From contig CAIWTC010000056.1 in the NCBI GenBank assembly GCA_903915485.1, positions 1-9,492 on the forward strand: a DNA stretch of 9,492 nt. The letters run 5' to 3'. This DNA comes from an uncultured Ignavibacteriales bacterium. GTDB lineage: Bacteria > Bacteroidota > Ignavibacteria > Ignavibacteriales > Ignavibacteriaceae. The position numbers were made by a program, and so were the translations under genes. Of the stretch, positions 1-6,798 are shown one piece after another (within the stretch, counting starts at the first letter, position 1; every line of letters starts with the position of its first letter). The notes beneath the pieces were generated by a model that saw nothing but the letters and a program-made list of their open reading frames with translations, did not search any database and had not been told where the DNA came from.

Positions 1-790
1 ACGCTACATTCCTATTGCCATTTCTAAATACCAGCATTCCTAACGGATTATTGTCGAATGTGCAGTAACGAACCACATTCTCACAGCACTTTAAAGAGAT
101 GTTTTCTCCATCTCCAAGCCCTGTATTATTGAAATAGCAGTATTCCACTATATTTCGTGCGGTATTAGTCGATTCCGCACCAAGACCAATTCTCACAGGC
201 TCATTTCCATTATCACCACCGGCACCGGGATAGTTTTGGAATGAACAATATCTAATTTTGTGATATCCGGGAACTGTGGCAGAAGTGTTAATCTGAATAG
301 TGCATCCAATAACTGCCGCTACAGGTTTATTTTCAAAATTACAATAACTAACTTCATTAAACTGTGAACCGGCTGCTATTGAAATATATTTCTTTGCCAA
401 ATAACCATTAAAGTTTAATTGAGTAAGTATGTTATGACTTCCCTCAACAATAACTATATAACCCGATCCTATATCACCATCCTTATATTGAAAGCCTTTG
501 AACACAATATTGTCGCCGGTAATACCACAAAGAGAACCACCGGTAAATATTACTCCGCCAGAAGTTTCCGCTCTAACAGTCAGACCGCTCTTTGACAAAC
601 CAAGATTGATGTCAGAATATGTTCCATTTTTCCAAACAATTGTATCACCCGTTGAGGCTGAGGACTGAGCTGTATTAAACGCACTTTCACTATTTACAGT
701 GAACACTGCTGAATATGCAGTTTGCATTGCAGTTAATAAAATTACTGTAACTAATACCCGGGCATTATTTTTCGAAAACCAATTTTTCAT
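1..790 (-). CDS. PL6-family polysaccharide lyase (chondroitinase B/alginate lyase-like), C-terminus beyond window
   Basis: Partial gene: ATG at 790, reading frame open to base 1, 263 residues visible. The N-terminus is a Sec-type signal peptide: basic start (K2, K7, R11), hydrophobic core at about 12-25, likely cleavage near A25-Y-S-A28. What follows is a right-handed beta-helix sequence rich in N, G and short strands. PL6 landmarks are GDTIVWKNGTY (48-58), NEPVRIG (196-202) and DGENISLKCCEN (227-238). Compared with chondroitinase B, K234 fits the catalytic lysine, R256 in LVFRNG the catalytic arginine, and D227/E229 the calcium ligands. Family role: calcium-dependent beta-elimination on alginate or dermatan/chondroitin sulfate. 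Oddities are Asp instead of Glu at the first calcium position, a CC pair after the lysine, and K-to-R spacing of 22 rather than the 21 of the other lyase here. It lies 46 bases after the preceding sulfatase, so it is probably in the same operon. No clear ribosome binding site. Substrate unknown. Confidence 0.85.
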   Translation of the reverse strand, partial: MKNWFSKNNARVLVTVILLTAMQTAYSAVFTVNSESAFNTAQSSASTGDTIVWKNGTYSDINLGLSKSGLTVRAETSGGVIFTGGSLCGITGDNIVFKGFQYKDGDIGSGYIVIVEGSHNILTQLNFNGYLAKKYISIAAGSQFNEVSYCNFENKPVAAVIGCTIQINTSATVPGYHKIRYCSFQNYPGAGGDNGNEPVRIGLGAESTNTARNIVEYCYFNNTGLGDGENISLKCCENVVRYCTFDNNPLGMLVFRNGNRNVA

Positions 791-836
791 TTAGTATGTT
801 TCTTATTAATTATGTTACTGAATAGAATTTATAGAA

Positions 837-2258
837 TTAATTAGTGTGTAGATTATTTTCATAAAAAGAGTCATCATTCTTCTTACTCCACTCAATCAAG
901 TAATTACGATGCTGTTTAAGAATTTTTTCAAACTTTTTATTCCCGGCGAGATTTGTCATTTCTTCAGGATCATTCTCGATATCAATCAATGATTCGTTTT
1001 TTATCCCCATGTCATAAAGACAATATTTATATTTTTTGCTTCTCACCATTCGTCCGCTTGGCTCAGGTTTCTGACCATCAATCGGGTCACCTTGAATCAT
1101 TTTATTTTCAACAACTATAAACTCCCGCTTGCTTCTTGCTTTGCTTGATTTCAAACTTATACCGGGATATGTAACAGGCAAACTAATTTGAGCATAGTCG
1201 CAAAGAGTAGGCAGAATATCAACTCCGGTATTAACTAAAGTCGGGATGATTTCCTGTTTACTTTTCCCGGGGACTTTAATCATAAGCGGAACACGGGTTG
1301 ATTCATCGAATAAAACAGTTTTCTGGCTCCATCCATGCGCACCCTGCATATCACCATGGTCACTCATAAAAACAATTACGGTGTTTTCGTATTGTCCTGA
1401 ATCTTTAAGTGACTTGATAACTTTTCCAATATTCGCATCAACTTTTTCAATCATGCGGTAATAAGCCCAACGATATTCGCGCCATTTTTTCTCATCAAAA
1501 TTTCCGACGGGGAATAATTTATTTTTCTGAGCAGATATTTTCATTAATGGAATAATGTCAGGTTCATCCAGCATAGGGTTAAGGTTTTTTACGGCAGGAG
1601 GCAGTTGTTCTAATGCAGGTGGAACGCCAACTTCACCATCCGGAAGTTTTTCGCCTCTTGCCCACTCTGCAATATTATGAGGATTAATAAATGAGTTCAC
1701 AAGAAAAAATGGTTTGTCTCTTTTTACTTTCAGGAACTCTTCTGTTCCGGCAGGAATTTCGTCATCACACCCAACATTTTTTATGCTGCGCATGAAATCA
1801 AACCCATGAACTGAACTATCTTTTTGCGGAAAGGCCATGTGCCATTTGCCGACATATCCTGTATCGTAACCGGAATCTTTTAATATCGCACCCATGTTTT
1901 TCATTTTACCGCTGAGTGAGTTATTTATATCTGCATTTGTCTGCACTTTGGTTTGATGAGGGTAGTGTCCGGTAAAAAGCGAGGAGCGGCATGGAACACA
2001 CAGGGGGTTTGGCGAATATGCATTACTAAAAATAACGGCGGAAGAAGCAATACTGTCAAGCGTAGGAGTGTTCAAATATTTATTTCCGATTTTCCAACTC
2101 ATCGCATCCGCTGCTAATTCATCGGAAATAATTAATAAGATATTTGGTCTTTTCCCTTCAGTAAAAGCACCTGAAATCACTTTGCCTAGCGTATCACCGC
2201 CAACCATTAATGTACCCGCAGTTAGTCCTGCTAACTTTACAAAATTTCTTCTATCCAT
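837..2258 (-). CDS. S1-family sulfatase, Tat-exported, with CxPCR active-site motif
   Basis: Complete, 473 residues, ATG start. The N-terminus MDRRNFVKLAGLTAG is a twin-arginine signal, so a folded enzyme is probably exported to the periplasm. The alkaline-phosphatase-fold sulfatase domain starts at PNILLIISDE (38-47). D46 and E47 fit the metal site. C87 in NPLCVPCRSSLFTG is the cysteine to be converted to formylglycine, followed by R91. K138 and H140 (GKWH), H194 (NPH), D300 and H301 (SDHGD) and K313 fit the other metal and sulfate ligands. The fourth position of the signature is Cys (C90), where Ser, Thr or Ala is usual. The C-terminal part (about 404-455) has the normal YKYCLYDM and LIDIENDPEE elements. 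It is a divergent paralog of the next upstream sulfatase but lacks that protein's lysine-rich tail. No good Shine-Dalgarno; the leader is A/T-rich. It would hydrolyse sulfate esters on a sugar; the exact position cut is not predictable. Confidence 0.92.
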   Translation of the reverse strand: MDRRNFVKLAGLTAGTLMVGGDTLGKVISGAFTEGKRPNILLIISDELAADAMSWKIGNKYLNTPTLDSIASSAVIFSNAYSPNPLCVPCRSSLFTGHYPHQTKVQTNADINNSLSGKMKNMGAILKDSGYDTGYVGKWHMAFPQKDSSVHGFDFMRSIKNVGCDDEIPAGTEEFLKVKRDKPFFLVNSFINPHNIAEWARGEKLPDGEVGVPPALEQLPPAVKNLNPMLDEPDIIPLMKISAQKNKLFPVGNFDEKKWREYRWAYYRMIEKVDANIGKVIKSLKDSGQYENTVIVFMSDHGDMQGAHGWSQKTVLFDESTRVPLMIKVPGKSKQEIIPTLVNTGVDILPTLCDYAQISLPVTYPGISLKSSKARSKREFIVVENKMIQGDPIDGQKPEPSGRMVRSKKYKYCLYDMGIKNESLIDIENDPEEMTNLAGNKKFEKILKQHRNYLIEWSKKNDDSFYENNLHTN

Positions 2259-2294
2259 TTTTATTATATATTATTTTAAGTGGAGATATTTGTT

Positions 2295-2334
2295 GCGATA
2301 AAACTAACAACCTAATTGTTTAGTAAGAAATCGC
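2295..2334 (-). other. Hairpin between two sulfatase genes
   Basis: On the transcribed strand, outer arms GCGAT/ATCGC (2330-2334 and 2295-2299) enclose inner arms CTAAACAA/TTGTTAG (2316-2323 and 2304-2310, one bulged A) around a TTAGG loop. It sits 36 bases before the ATG of the downstream sulfatase and is not followed by a U-run, so a simple terminator is unlikely. A processing, stability or translation-control element is possible. It is short and AT-rich, so chance is not excluded. Confidence 0.3.
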
Positions 2335-2356
2335 CGGACAGTTAAATTGAACTGAA

Positions 2357-3907
2357 TCACTCATCTTCATTATTGTTATCAGAAACTTTTGATTTCCCCT
2401 TTTTCTTATCCTTCGGTTCACTTTTTTTCTTTTCTTTCATTTCACCCTTTTTCTCTTTCTCAATTTTCCTGAGGTTCCTAATAGTTCTATTATTAGGAAT
2501 ATGAGTAATCCCTCTATGTGCCATGTCTTCAACCAACTTCTTTTTAAGGTCTGCCTTAATTTTTGCGTATGCCGGATCTTTTGCATAATTGATTGTCTCA
2601 CCGGGGTTTACTTCCAAATCGGTAAGGGTTTCAGGATATCCCGGAAGTTCGAATAAGGTATATTTATAGCGGCCGTCATGAATTTGATTTGCGTTATAAT
2701 TTTCAGTAACAATAAACTTCCTGTCAGGCTTAATTGCTTTATCTAGGAGATATGGCTTCAAGGAAATTCCCGGCAATCCTTTTGGAATTTCTAGTCCTGC
2801 TAAGTCACATATTGTGGGGAGGAAATCCAACCCGTTGCAGACAAGTGTTGACTTATCCGCGTAATTTGATTTAATTCCTTTACCGGCAATGATGAAAGGA
2901 ATTCTTTGACATTCTTCAAACATTACATTTTTTAAAATTAATTTATGCGCGCCGTGCATATCGCCGTGGTCAGAAGTAAATACAATAATAGTATTTTCTT
3001 CTAATCCCGAATTCTTCAGTGCAGTTAAAACACGGCCAATCAAAGCATCGACACTTTCAGTCAATCTATGATACATCCAATAATATAAATCCCACTGTTC
3101 TTCATTCCAATCTCTACCGGGTAATGCCATAGCAACCATTTCAGGTTCTTCGCCATTAATCGGATTTCTATTCTTCGGCTGTGGTGGAATTTGTCTGCGG
3201 TATTCTTCAGGACTGAGTGATTTTTGAACCGCAAGCAATCTGTCTGTTTCTACTTCCTGAGCAGGGTCAAGACCTTTTTTAAAACGCTTATCCATTCCGG
3301 CTTTATAACAGATATCATGCGGGTTTATGAATGATAAGAAAAGGAAAAATGGTTTTCCCTTTTTATTTTTACCAAGTTCGGGTAGAACTTTTTCTGCATA
3401 AATAGCGGGGCCTTCATAAGGGTCTTTATTATTAAGGTTAAATCCGTATTCAGAAACATCTTTAGTTCCATAAAGATGTGTTTTCCCTGAATAAAGAGTT
3501 TTATATCCCGCTTGACGAAAAATATTTCCCAACGCTCCTGTTTTTAATATTTCATTTACTTTATCGTCATTGACCACTGATGTGTTTTCTTTAACACCAA
3601 CATCAGAAGCATGATGACCTGTTAGCAAGGAAAATCTTGAAGGCATACAAACAGGATTAGCAGTGTAGGCTTTTTCAAACCTGTATCCCATTGAAGCAAT
3701 CTTATCCATGTTAGGAGTGCTTAACCACTTGTTGCCCATGCAACTCATCATATCGTATGACTGCTGATCAGTCATGATGTATAAAATATTAGGTTTTCCT
3801 TCCGGTGACTGGAGGCTCGTAAACAAATTTCTTCCGAAAGTTTTATTGCCAATTGCAACGGTTCCCGCTGTCAATCCGGCTATTTTCATAAACTGTCTTC
3901 TATCCAT
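2357..3907 (-). CDS. S1-family sulfatase, Tat-exported, with lysine-rich C-terminal tail
   Basis: Complete, 516 residues, ATG start. MDRRQFMKIAGLTAGTVAIG is a twin-arginine signal, nearly the same as in the following sulfatase. The catalytic domain starts at PNILYIMTDQ: D47/Q48 fit the metal site, C87 in NPVCMPSRFSLLTG is the formylglycine precursor (classic CxPSR), followed by R91. K142/H144 (GKTH), H197 (NPHD), D313/H314 (SDHGD) and K326 fit the remaining ligands. The terminal SD-like AAAGG and the ATG sit at the end of the maturase gene; only two bases separate that stop from this ATG, so the two are probably translationally coupled. Residues 481-516 are a highly charged tail with 14 lysines, ending in an acidic stretch (EDE); this lies outside the sulfatase fold and is absent from the nearest paralog. 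Role: periplasmic removal of sulfate esters from glycan fragments. Exact specificity unknown. Confidence 0.93.
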   Translation of the reverse strand: MDRRQFMKIAGLTAGTVAIGNKTFGRNLFTSLQSPEGKPNILYIMTDQQSYDMMSCMGNKWLSTPNMDKIASMGYRFEKAYTANPVCMPSRFSLLTGHHASDVGVKENTSVVNDDKVNEILKTGALGNIFRQAGYKTLYSGKTHLYGTKDVSEYGFNLNNKDPYEGPAIYAEKVLPELGKNKKGKPFFLFLSFINPHDICYKAGMDKRFKKGLDPAQEVETDRLLAVQKSLSPEEYRRQIPPQPKNRNPINGEEPEMVAMALPGRDWNEEQWDLYYWMYHRLTESVDALIGRVLTALKNSGLEENTIIVFTSDHGDMHGAHKLILKNVMFEECQRIPFIIAGKGIKSNYADKSTLVCNGLDFLPTICDLAGLEIPKGLPGISLKPYLLDKAIKPDRKFIVTENYNANQIHDGRYKYTLFELPGYPETLTDLEVNPGETINYAKDPAYAKIKADLKKKLVEDMAHRGITHIPNNRTIRNLRKIEKEKKGEMKEKKKSEPKDKKKGKSKVSDNNNEDE

Positions 3908-3909
3908 AA

Positions 3910-5040
3910 CTACCTTTGCTGATTACTCTTCCACTCTACTGCTAATTCATTTAACTTGGTATCAGCATGGTTAAAAAATATTTTATACGACTCGCAAAAA
4001 TGATTTGAGCCTTTGTCTTTAGGATCTCTGATTCTATCCTTTGTACAGCCACCCCAGCATTTTTTTAACCACTCGCAAGTAATACATTCAACCGGCAAAT
4101 CTGCTTTCAAATTTCCAAATTCATTTTGCCTGTCAGAATTTAGCATCTCCTGCATACTGCCAGTCATGACATTCCCTAATTTCCAATCACCATCTACAAA
4201 GAAATCACAAGAATAAACATTCCCGTTATGTTCAACAACCAAATATCCGCCGCAAATTTTTGAGAGCGTACATTCAGGTGCTTCGAGTCCGACATAATTA
4301 TAAAACACTGAGTCGAAATAACGAACTGATGTTGTTGCAATACCATCTTTAATATCTGCATGCCACAAGTCAAAAACTTTTGTGAGAAATACTCCGTATT
4401 GTTCTGCTGAGACCGAAAATGGTGCTGCATTTTCCGGATGAGCAGGATCAGTTTCTACGCAAGGTATAAACTGCATATAATTCAATCCCAGCTCTTTGTG
4501 AAAAGCGTATATCTCCTCAGGAAAATTAACCGAGTAATCATTTACAACTATTAACGCATTCGTTTCAACCCCAGCTGCTAGAAGCATTTTGGCACTGTTA
4601 TAAACTTTCTTCCAAGAACCTTTCCCATTCTTTTTGATTCGATAATGGTCATGAATATGTTCAGGGCCATCTAAAGATAATCCGATTAAAAAATTGTATT
4701 CCTTGAAAAACTCTGCCCATGCTGTGTTCAACAAAATTCCATTGGTCTGAAATCCATTGCCTACAGTTTTCCCTGCACCATATTTTGTCTGAAACTCAAC
4801 TGCTTTTTTAAAAAATGATAAACCCATCAATGTTGGCTCACCGCCCTGCCAACCAAATGACATGTGCGGATTTCTCTGCTGCAGTGCTTGTCTTGTCATT
4901 TCTTCCAATGTCTTTATAGACATACGATGCCGCTCTGTGCTTGGGAAGAGGTCTGCTTTATCAAGATAAAAACAATATGTGCAATCCAAATTACAGTCAG
5001 GACCGCTCGGTTTAATTAGTAGAGAGTTTAAGGTTTTAAT
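3910..5040 (-). CDS. Anaerobic sulfatase-maturating enzyme (anSME), radical SAM with SPASM domain
   Basis: It oxidises the active-site Cys of sulfatases to formylglycine in the cytoplasm without oxygen, using S-adenosylmethionine. Numbering from an ATT at 5040, the protein has 376 residues. LLIKPSGPDCNLDCTYCFYL gives the radical SAM CX3CX2C (C16, C20, C23). GWQGGEPTL (63-71) is the SAM-binding GGE motif. The C-terminal SPASM part holds C257, C263, C278, C319, C322, C328, C332 and C349 for two further [4Fe-4S] clusters, and D279 in SCDFFV matches the catalytic Asp of anSME. Start problem: an in-frame TAA ends at 5050 and there is no ATG, GTG or TTG before the first cluster cysteine. The first standard start, TTG at 4989, would delete C16. 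ATT at 5040 falls one residue before the start of the Clostridium perfringens enzyme as I recall it. A rare ATT start or a sequence error are the alternatives. Placed among its probable substrates. Confidence 0.92.
   Translation of the reverse strand: MKTLNSLLIKPSGPDCNLDCTYCFYLDKADLFPSTERHRMSIKTLEEMTRQALQQRNPHMSFGWQGGEPTLMGLSFFKKAVEFQTKYGAGKTVGNGFQTNGILLNTAWAEFFKEYNFLIGLSLDGPEHIHDHYRIKKNGKGSWKKVYNSAKMLLAAGVETNALIVVNDYSVNFPEEIYAFHKELGLNYMQFIPCVETDPAHPENAAPFSVSAEQYGVFLTKVFDLWHADIKDGIATTSVRYFDSVFYNYVGLEAPECTLSKICGGYLVVEHNGNVYSCDFFVDGDWKLGNVMTGSMQEMLNSDRQNEFGNLKADLPVECITCEWLKKCWGGCTKDRIRDPKDKGSNHFCESYKIFFNHADTKLNELAVEWKSNQQR
3913..3917 (-). promoter_or_regulatory. Ribosome binding site of the downstream sulfatase, inside the maturase gene end
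   Basis: AAAGG lies five bases before the ATG at 3907 and overlaps the last codons of the maturase gene, whose TAG stop falls between the site and the ATG. This supports translational coupling of maturase and sulfatase. Confidence 0.55.
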
Positions 5041-5078
5041 AGGATACTTTTATGTTTGTTTAAGATTTAAAAATAATA

Positions 5079-5131
5079 ATGAATGGCTCAGCAGTAACCA
5101 GGTTGCATTTGATTTTAACTGAACCATTCAT
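5079..5131 (-). terminator. Stem-loop with U-rich 3' side between IDS-like sulfatase and maturase
   Basis: On the transcribed strand ATGAATGGTTCAG (5131-5119) pairs with CTGAGCCATTCAT (5091-5079): 13 continuous pairs including one G-U. The loop is 27 bases and contains AACC/GGTT, which could add a small inner stem. The 3' side runs into TATTATTTTTAAATC, which is U-rich in RNA. This would terminate or attenuate transcription after the upstream sulfatase. The loop is long and the stem only moderately GC-rich for an intrinsic terminator, so partial termination or RNA processing is equally possible. It lies just 38 bases before the proposed maturase start. Confidence 0.5.
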
Positions 5132-5146
5132 ATTGTAAGCAAAAGA

Positions 5147-6691
5147 CTACGGTTTTGCCGCTTGCCATCCTGCCTTTAATTGTAAATGCAGCTGTGCTAC
5201 AATTTCTTTATTTTCAGGTTTATCCACGATACATTCTTTGCATAAAGGATCGTTCTTTAAGTCATATAGTTCTCTTGCGAGAATATCATTGGTCTTTATT
5301 TCAATCCATTCATTATAACGATACTGGTCAGTTCTCATCGAATAGCCCATTATCTTTTTACCGCGTGGATACTGACTGAACGCAGCTTTTTTCCATGCTC
5401 TATTTGGGTCGCTAAACAATGGGACCATACTCGTTCCTTCCATTCCGACTGAAAGCGGAAGTCCGCAAAGCTCAGTCAAGGTTGGGAAGATGTCAACGAA
5501 TTCAGTTAAAGCATTTACTTTAATTCCTTTAGGCAAATCAGGGTCTGAAATAATCATAGGAACATGAGTATCTAATTCAAAGTTAGTATGTTTACTCCAC
5601 TCTGAATATTCTCCCAACTTCCAACCATGATCACCCCAAATGATTACTATGGTATCTTTTCTTAAATCTAATCTATCAAGTTCAGCCATTACTTTTCCAA
5701 CTTGAGCATCCATATAACTTACGCAAGCATAATATCCATGGATAAGTTCTCTTGTTTTAGGTTCATCGCAAGGTCCTAATTCAGGGATATCTGAATATGA
5801 GCGAAGTTCTCCCCAAGGAGCAAATGCAAGGTCGGGCGCATTTTTTGGTCTGAGAGGATACGGCATCTGAATTTTGCTTCTGTCATAAATATCCCAATAT
5901 TTCTTTGGAGCAACAAATGGAAGATGCGGCTTGTGGAATCCAACGCCTAAGAAGAAAGGCTGATGCTCTCCCTCTTTTTTTGATTTAGCTTTTATTGCAA
6001 GTTTTTTTAGTGACTTAACAGCAAGGTCAGCAAGCTTTCCATCTTCATAAAAATTATCGGCAACATCGGCACATTCTGTTGCTGGTCCACGCATTCTCGA
6101 AGATTCTTTATCTTCAGCTTCTTTTTTAGTTGACTTTCTCCCGCCTTTAACTTTCTTAGTCTGATTTTCAGGCAGTGCATAAGTTTCTGCTTTTGTAACC
6201 TCATGAGGGATACTATAAGAAGCTTCATCCTCTAAACTAGCATGAAATAGTTTTCCCATTCCTTCGGAGAAATAACCTCTATTCATAAAGTACTGTTGAA
6301 GTGTCTCAACTTCAGGTAAGTTTTTCCTTATATGTGTAACAAGGTCATAAACTTTTGTAGTGTCGGGTCTTCTTCCCGTTAATAAACTTGCACGGGTAGG
6401 TGCGCAAACTGCCTGCTGGCAATATGCCCTATCAAACTGAACTCCGACTTTCGCAAGCGCATCAATGTTCGGTGATTTCACCATTGGGTGACCATAACAT
6501 CCCAATTCAGGACGAAGATCATCAACAGCTAAAAATAAAATATTCTTCTTTCTTGGTGTTGGACCATCTGTGAACATATTGCTTGAAGGCAACTTGTTTC
6601 CAAATAACTTTTGAATCGGAGATATCCCGATTGCCGCACCTACACCAAACAGTGCTGAATTCAATAAAAATTCGCGTCTAGATTGTGCCAT
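5147..6691 (-). CDS. Iduronate-2-sulfatase-like S1 sulfatase, Tat-exported
   Basis: Complete, 514 residues. SRREFLLNSALFGVGAAIG is a twin-arginine signal. Sequence landmarks follow human iduronate-2-sulfatase closely: AVDDLRPELGCYG (55-67), CQQAVCAPTRASLLTGRRPD (91-110), GKLFH (146-150), GFHKPHLPF (251-259), GDHGWKLGE (353-361), SQYPR (439-443) and IMGYSMRT (447-454). Catalytic and metal residues by this comparison: D57, D58, C96 (formylglycine precursor), R100, K147, H150, H253, D354, H355, K367. The human enzyme is about 550 residues. A lysine/glutamate-rich insertion at about 178-201 lies in the variable loop region. Known members remove 2-O-sulfate from iduronate in dermatan or heparan sulfate, but bacterial relatives also act on algal glycans, so the substrate is inferred only at the level of a sulfated uronate or deoxysugar. 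The ATG has a good Shine-Dalgarno (AAGGA, six bases upstream) in a 184-base gap that may hold its own promoter. Confidence 0.93.
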   Translation of the reverse strand: MAQSRREFLLNSALFGVGAAIGISPIQKLFGNKLPSSNMFTDGPTPRKKNILFLAVDDLRPELGCYGHPMVKSPNIDALAKVGVQFDRAYCQQAVCAPTRASLLTGRRPDTTKVYDLVTHIRKNLPEVETLQQYFMNRGYFSEGMGKLFHASLEDEASYSIPHEVTKAETYALPENQTKKVKGGRKSTKKEAEDKESSRMRGPATECADVADNFYEDGKLADLAVKSLKKLAIKAKSKKEGEHQPFFLGVGFHKPHLPFVAPKKYWDIYDRSKIQMPYPLRPKNAPDLAFAPWGELRSYSDIPELGPCDEPKTRELIHGYYACVSYMDAQVGKVMAELDRLDLRKDTIVIIWGDHGWKLGEYSEWSKHTNFELDTHVPMIISDPDLPKGIKVNALTEFVDIFPTLTELCGLPLSVGMEGTSMVPLFSDPNRAWKKAAFSQYPRGKKIMGYSMRTDQYRYNEWIEIKTNDILARELYDLKNDPLCKECIVDKPENKEIVAQLHLQLKAGWQAAKP

Positions 6692-6697
6692 TTATTT

Positions 6698-6702
6698 TCC
6701 TT
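6698..6702 (-). promoter_or_regulatory. Ribosome binding site of the IDS-like sulfatase
   Basis: AAGGA six bases before the ATG at 6691 is the best Shine-Dalgarno match in the window. It supports this ATG as the start and the idea that this gene is translated independently of the lyase before it. Confidence 0.6.
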
Positions 6703-6728
6703 AATTATGTAATAATTCGTTATTAATA

Positions 6729-6767
6729 TTGTCTATTGTTTGACAAGTTAAACTTGGAATAGTTTAA
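6729..6767 (-). promoter_or_regulatory. Two adjacent inverted repeats upstream of IDS-like sulfatase, possible operator/promoter
   Basis: TTAAACT-N6-AGTTTAA (6748-6767) is a perfect 7-base inverted repeat, and TTGTC-N8-GACAA (6729-6746) follows immediately. On the minus strand TTGTCA is close to a -35 box, with AT-rich TAATAA/TAACGA sequence 15-18 bases further on. Both repeats lie 38-76 bases before the sulfatase ATG, where an operator would sit. No regulator is visible in the window, and AT-rich sequence yields such repeats by chance. Confidence 0.25.
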
Positions 6768-6798
6768 TTCATGAAGCCAGTATCGTGCTTATTTAATT

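Noticed and set aside
1246..1461. Plus-strand open frame of 71 codons
   Set aside because: It lies wholly inside a well-supported sulfatase gene on the other strand and has no family features. The same holds for plus-strand frames at 2068-2301, 3774-3974, 4013-4216, 5155-5379, 7081-7284, 7546-7764 and 9131-9355.
2339..2354. CAGTT/AACTG inverted repeat just after a sulfatase stop, as a terminator
   Set aside because: Only five pairs and no U-run follows.
4194..4430. Minus-strand frames at 4194-4430 and 6007-6228 in a second reading frame
   Set aside because: Both are embedded in the maturase or the IDS-like sulfatase, whose motifs are intact across the region.
4987..4989. TTG as start of the maturase
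   Set aside because: It would remove the first cysteine of the radical SAM cluster and the conserved LLIKPSG leader.
5063..5146. Open frame of 28 codons continuing in frame past the TAG stop of the IDS-like sulfatase
   Set aside because: The sulfatase already ends where its family ends, and the stretch is better explained by the stem-loop. No evidence of stop read-through.
837..6691. Ulvan-specific degradation locus
   Set aside because: Iduronate and several sulfatases would fit, but no ulvan lyase family or rhamnosidase is present in the window, so the claim goes beyond the evidence.
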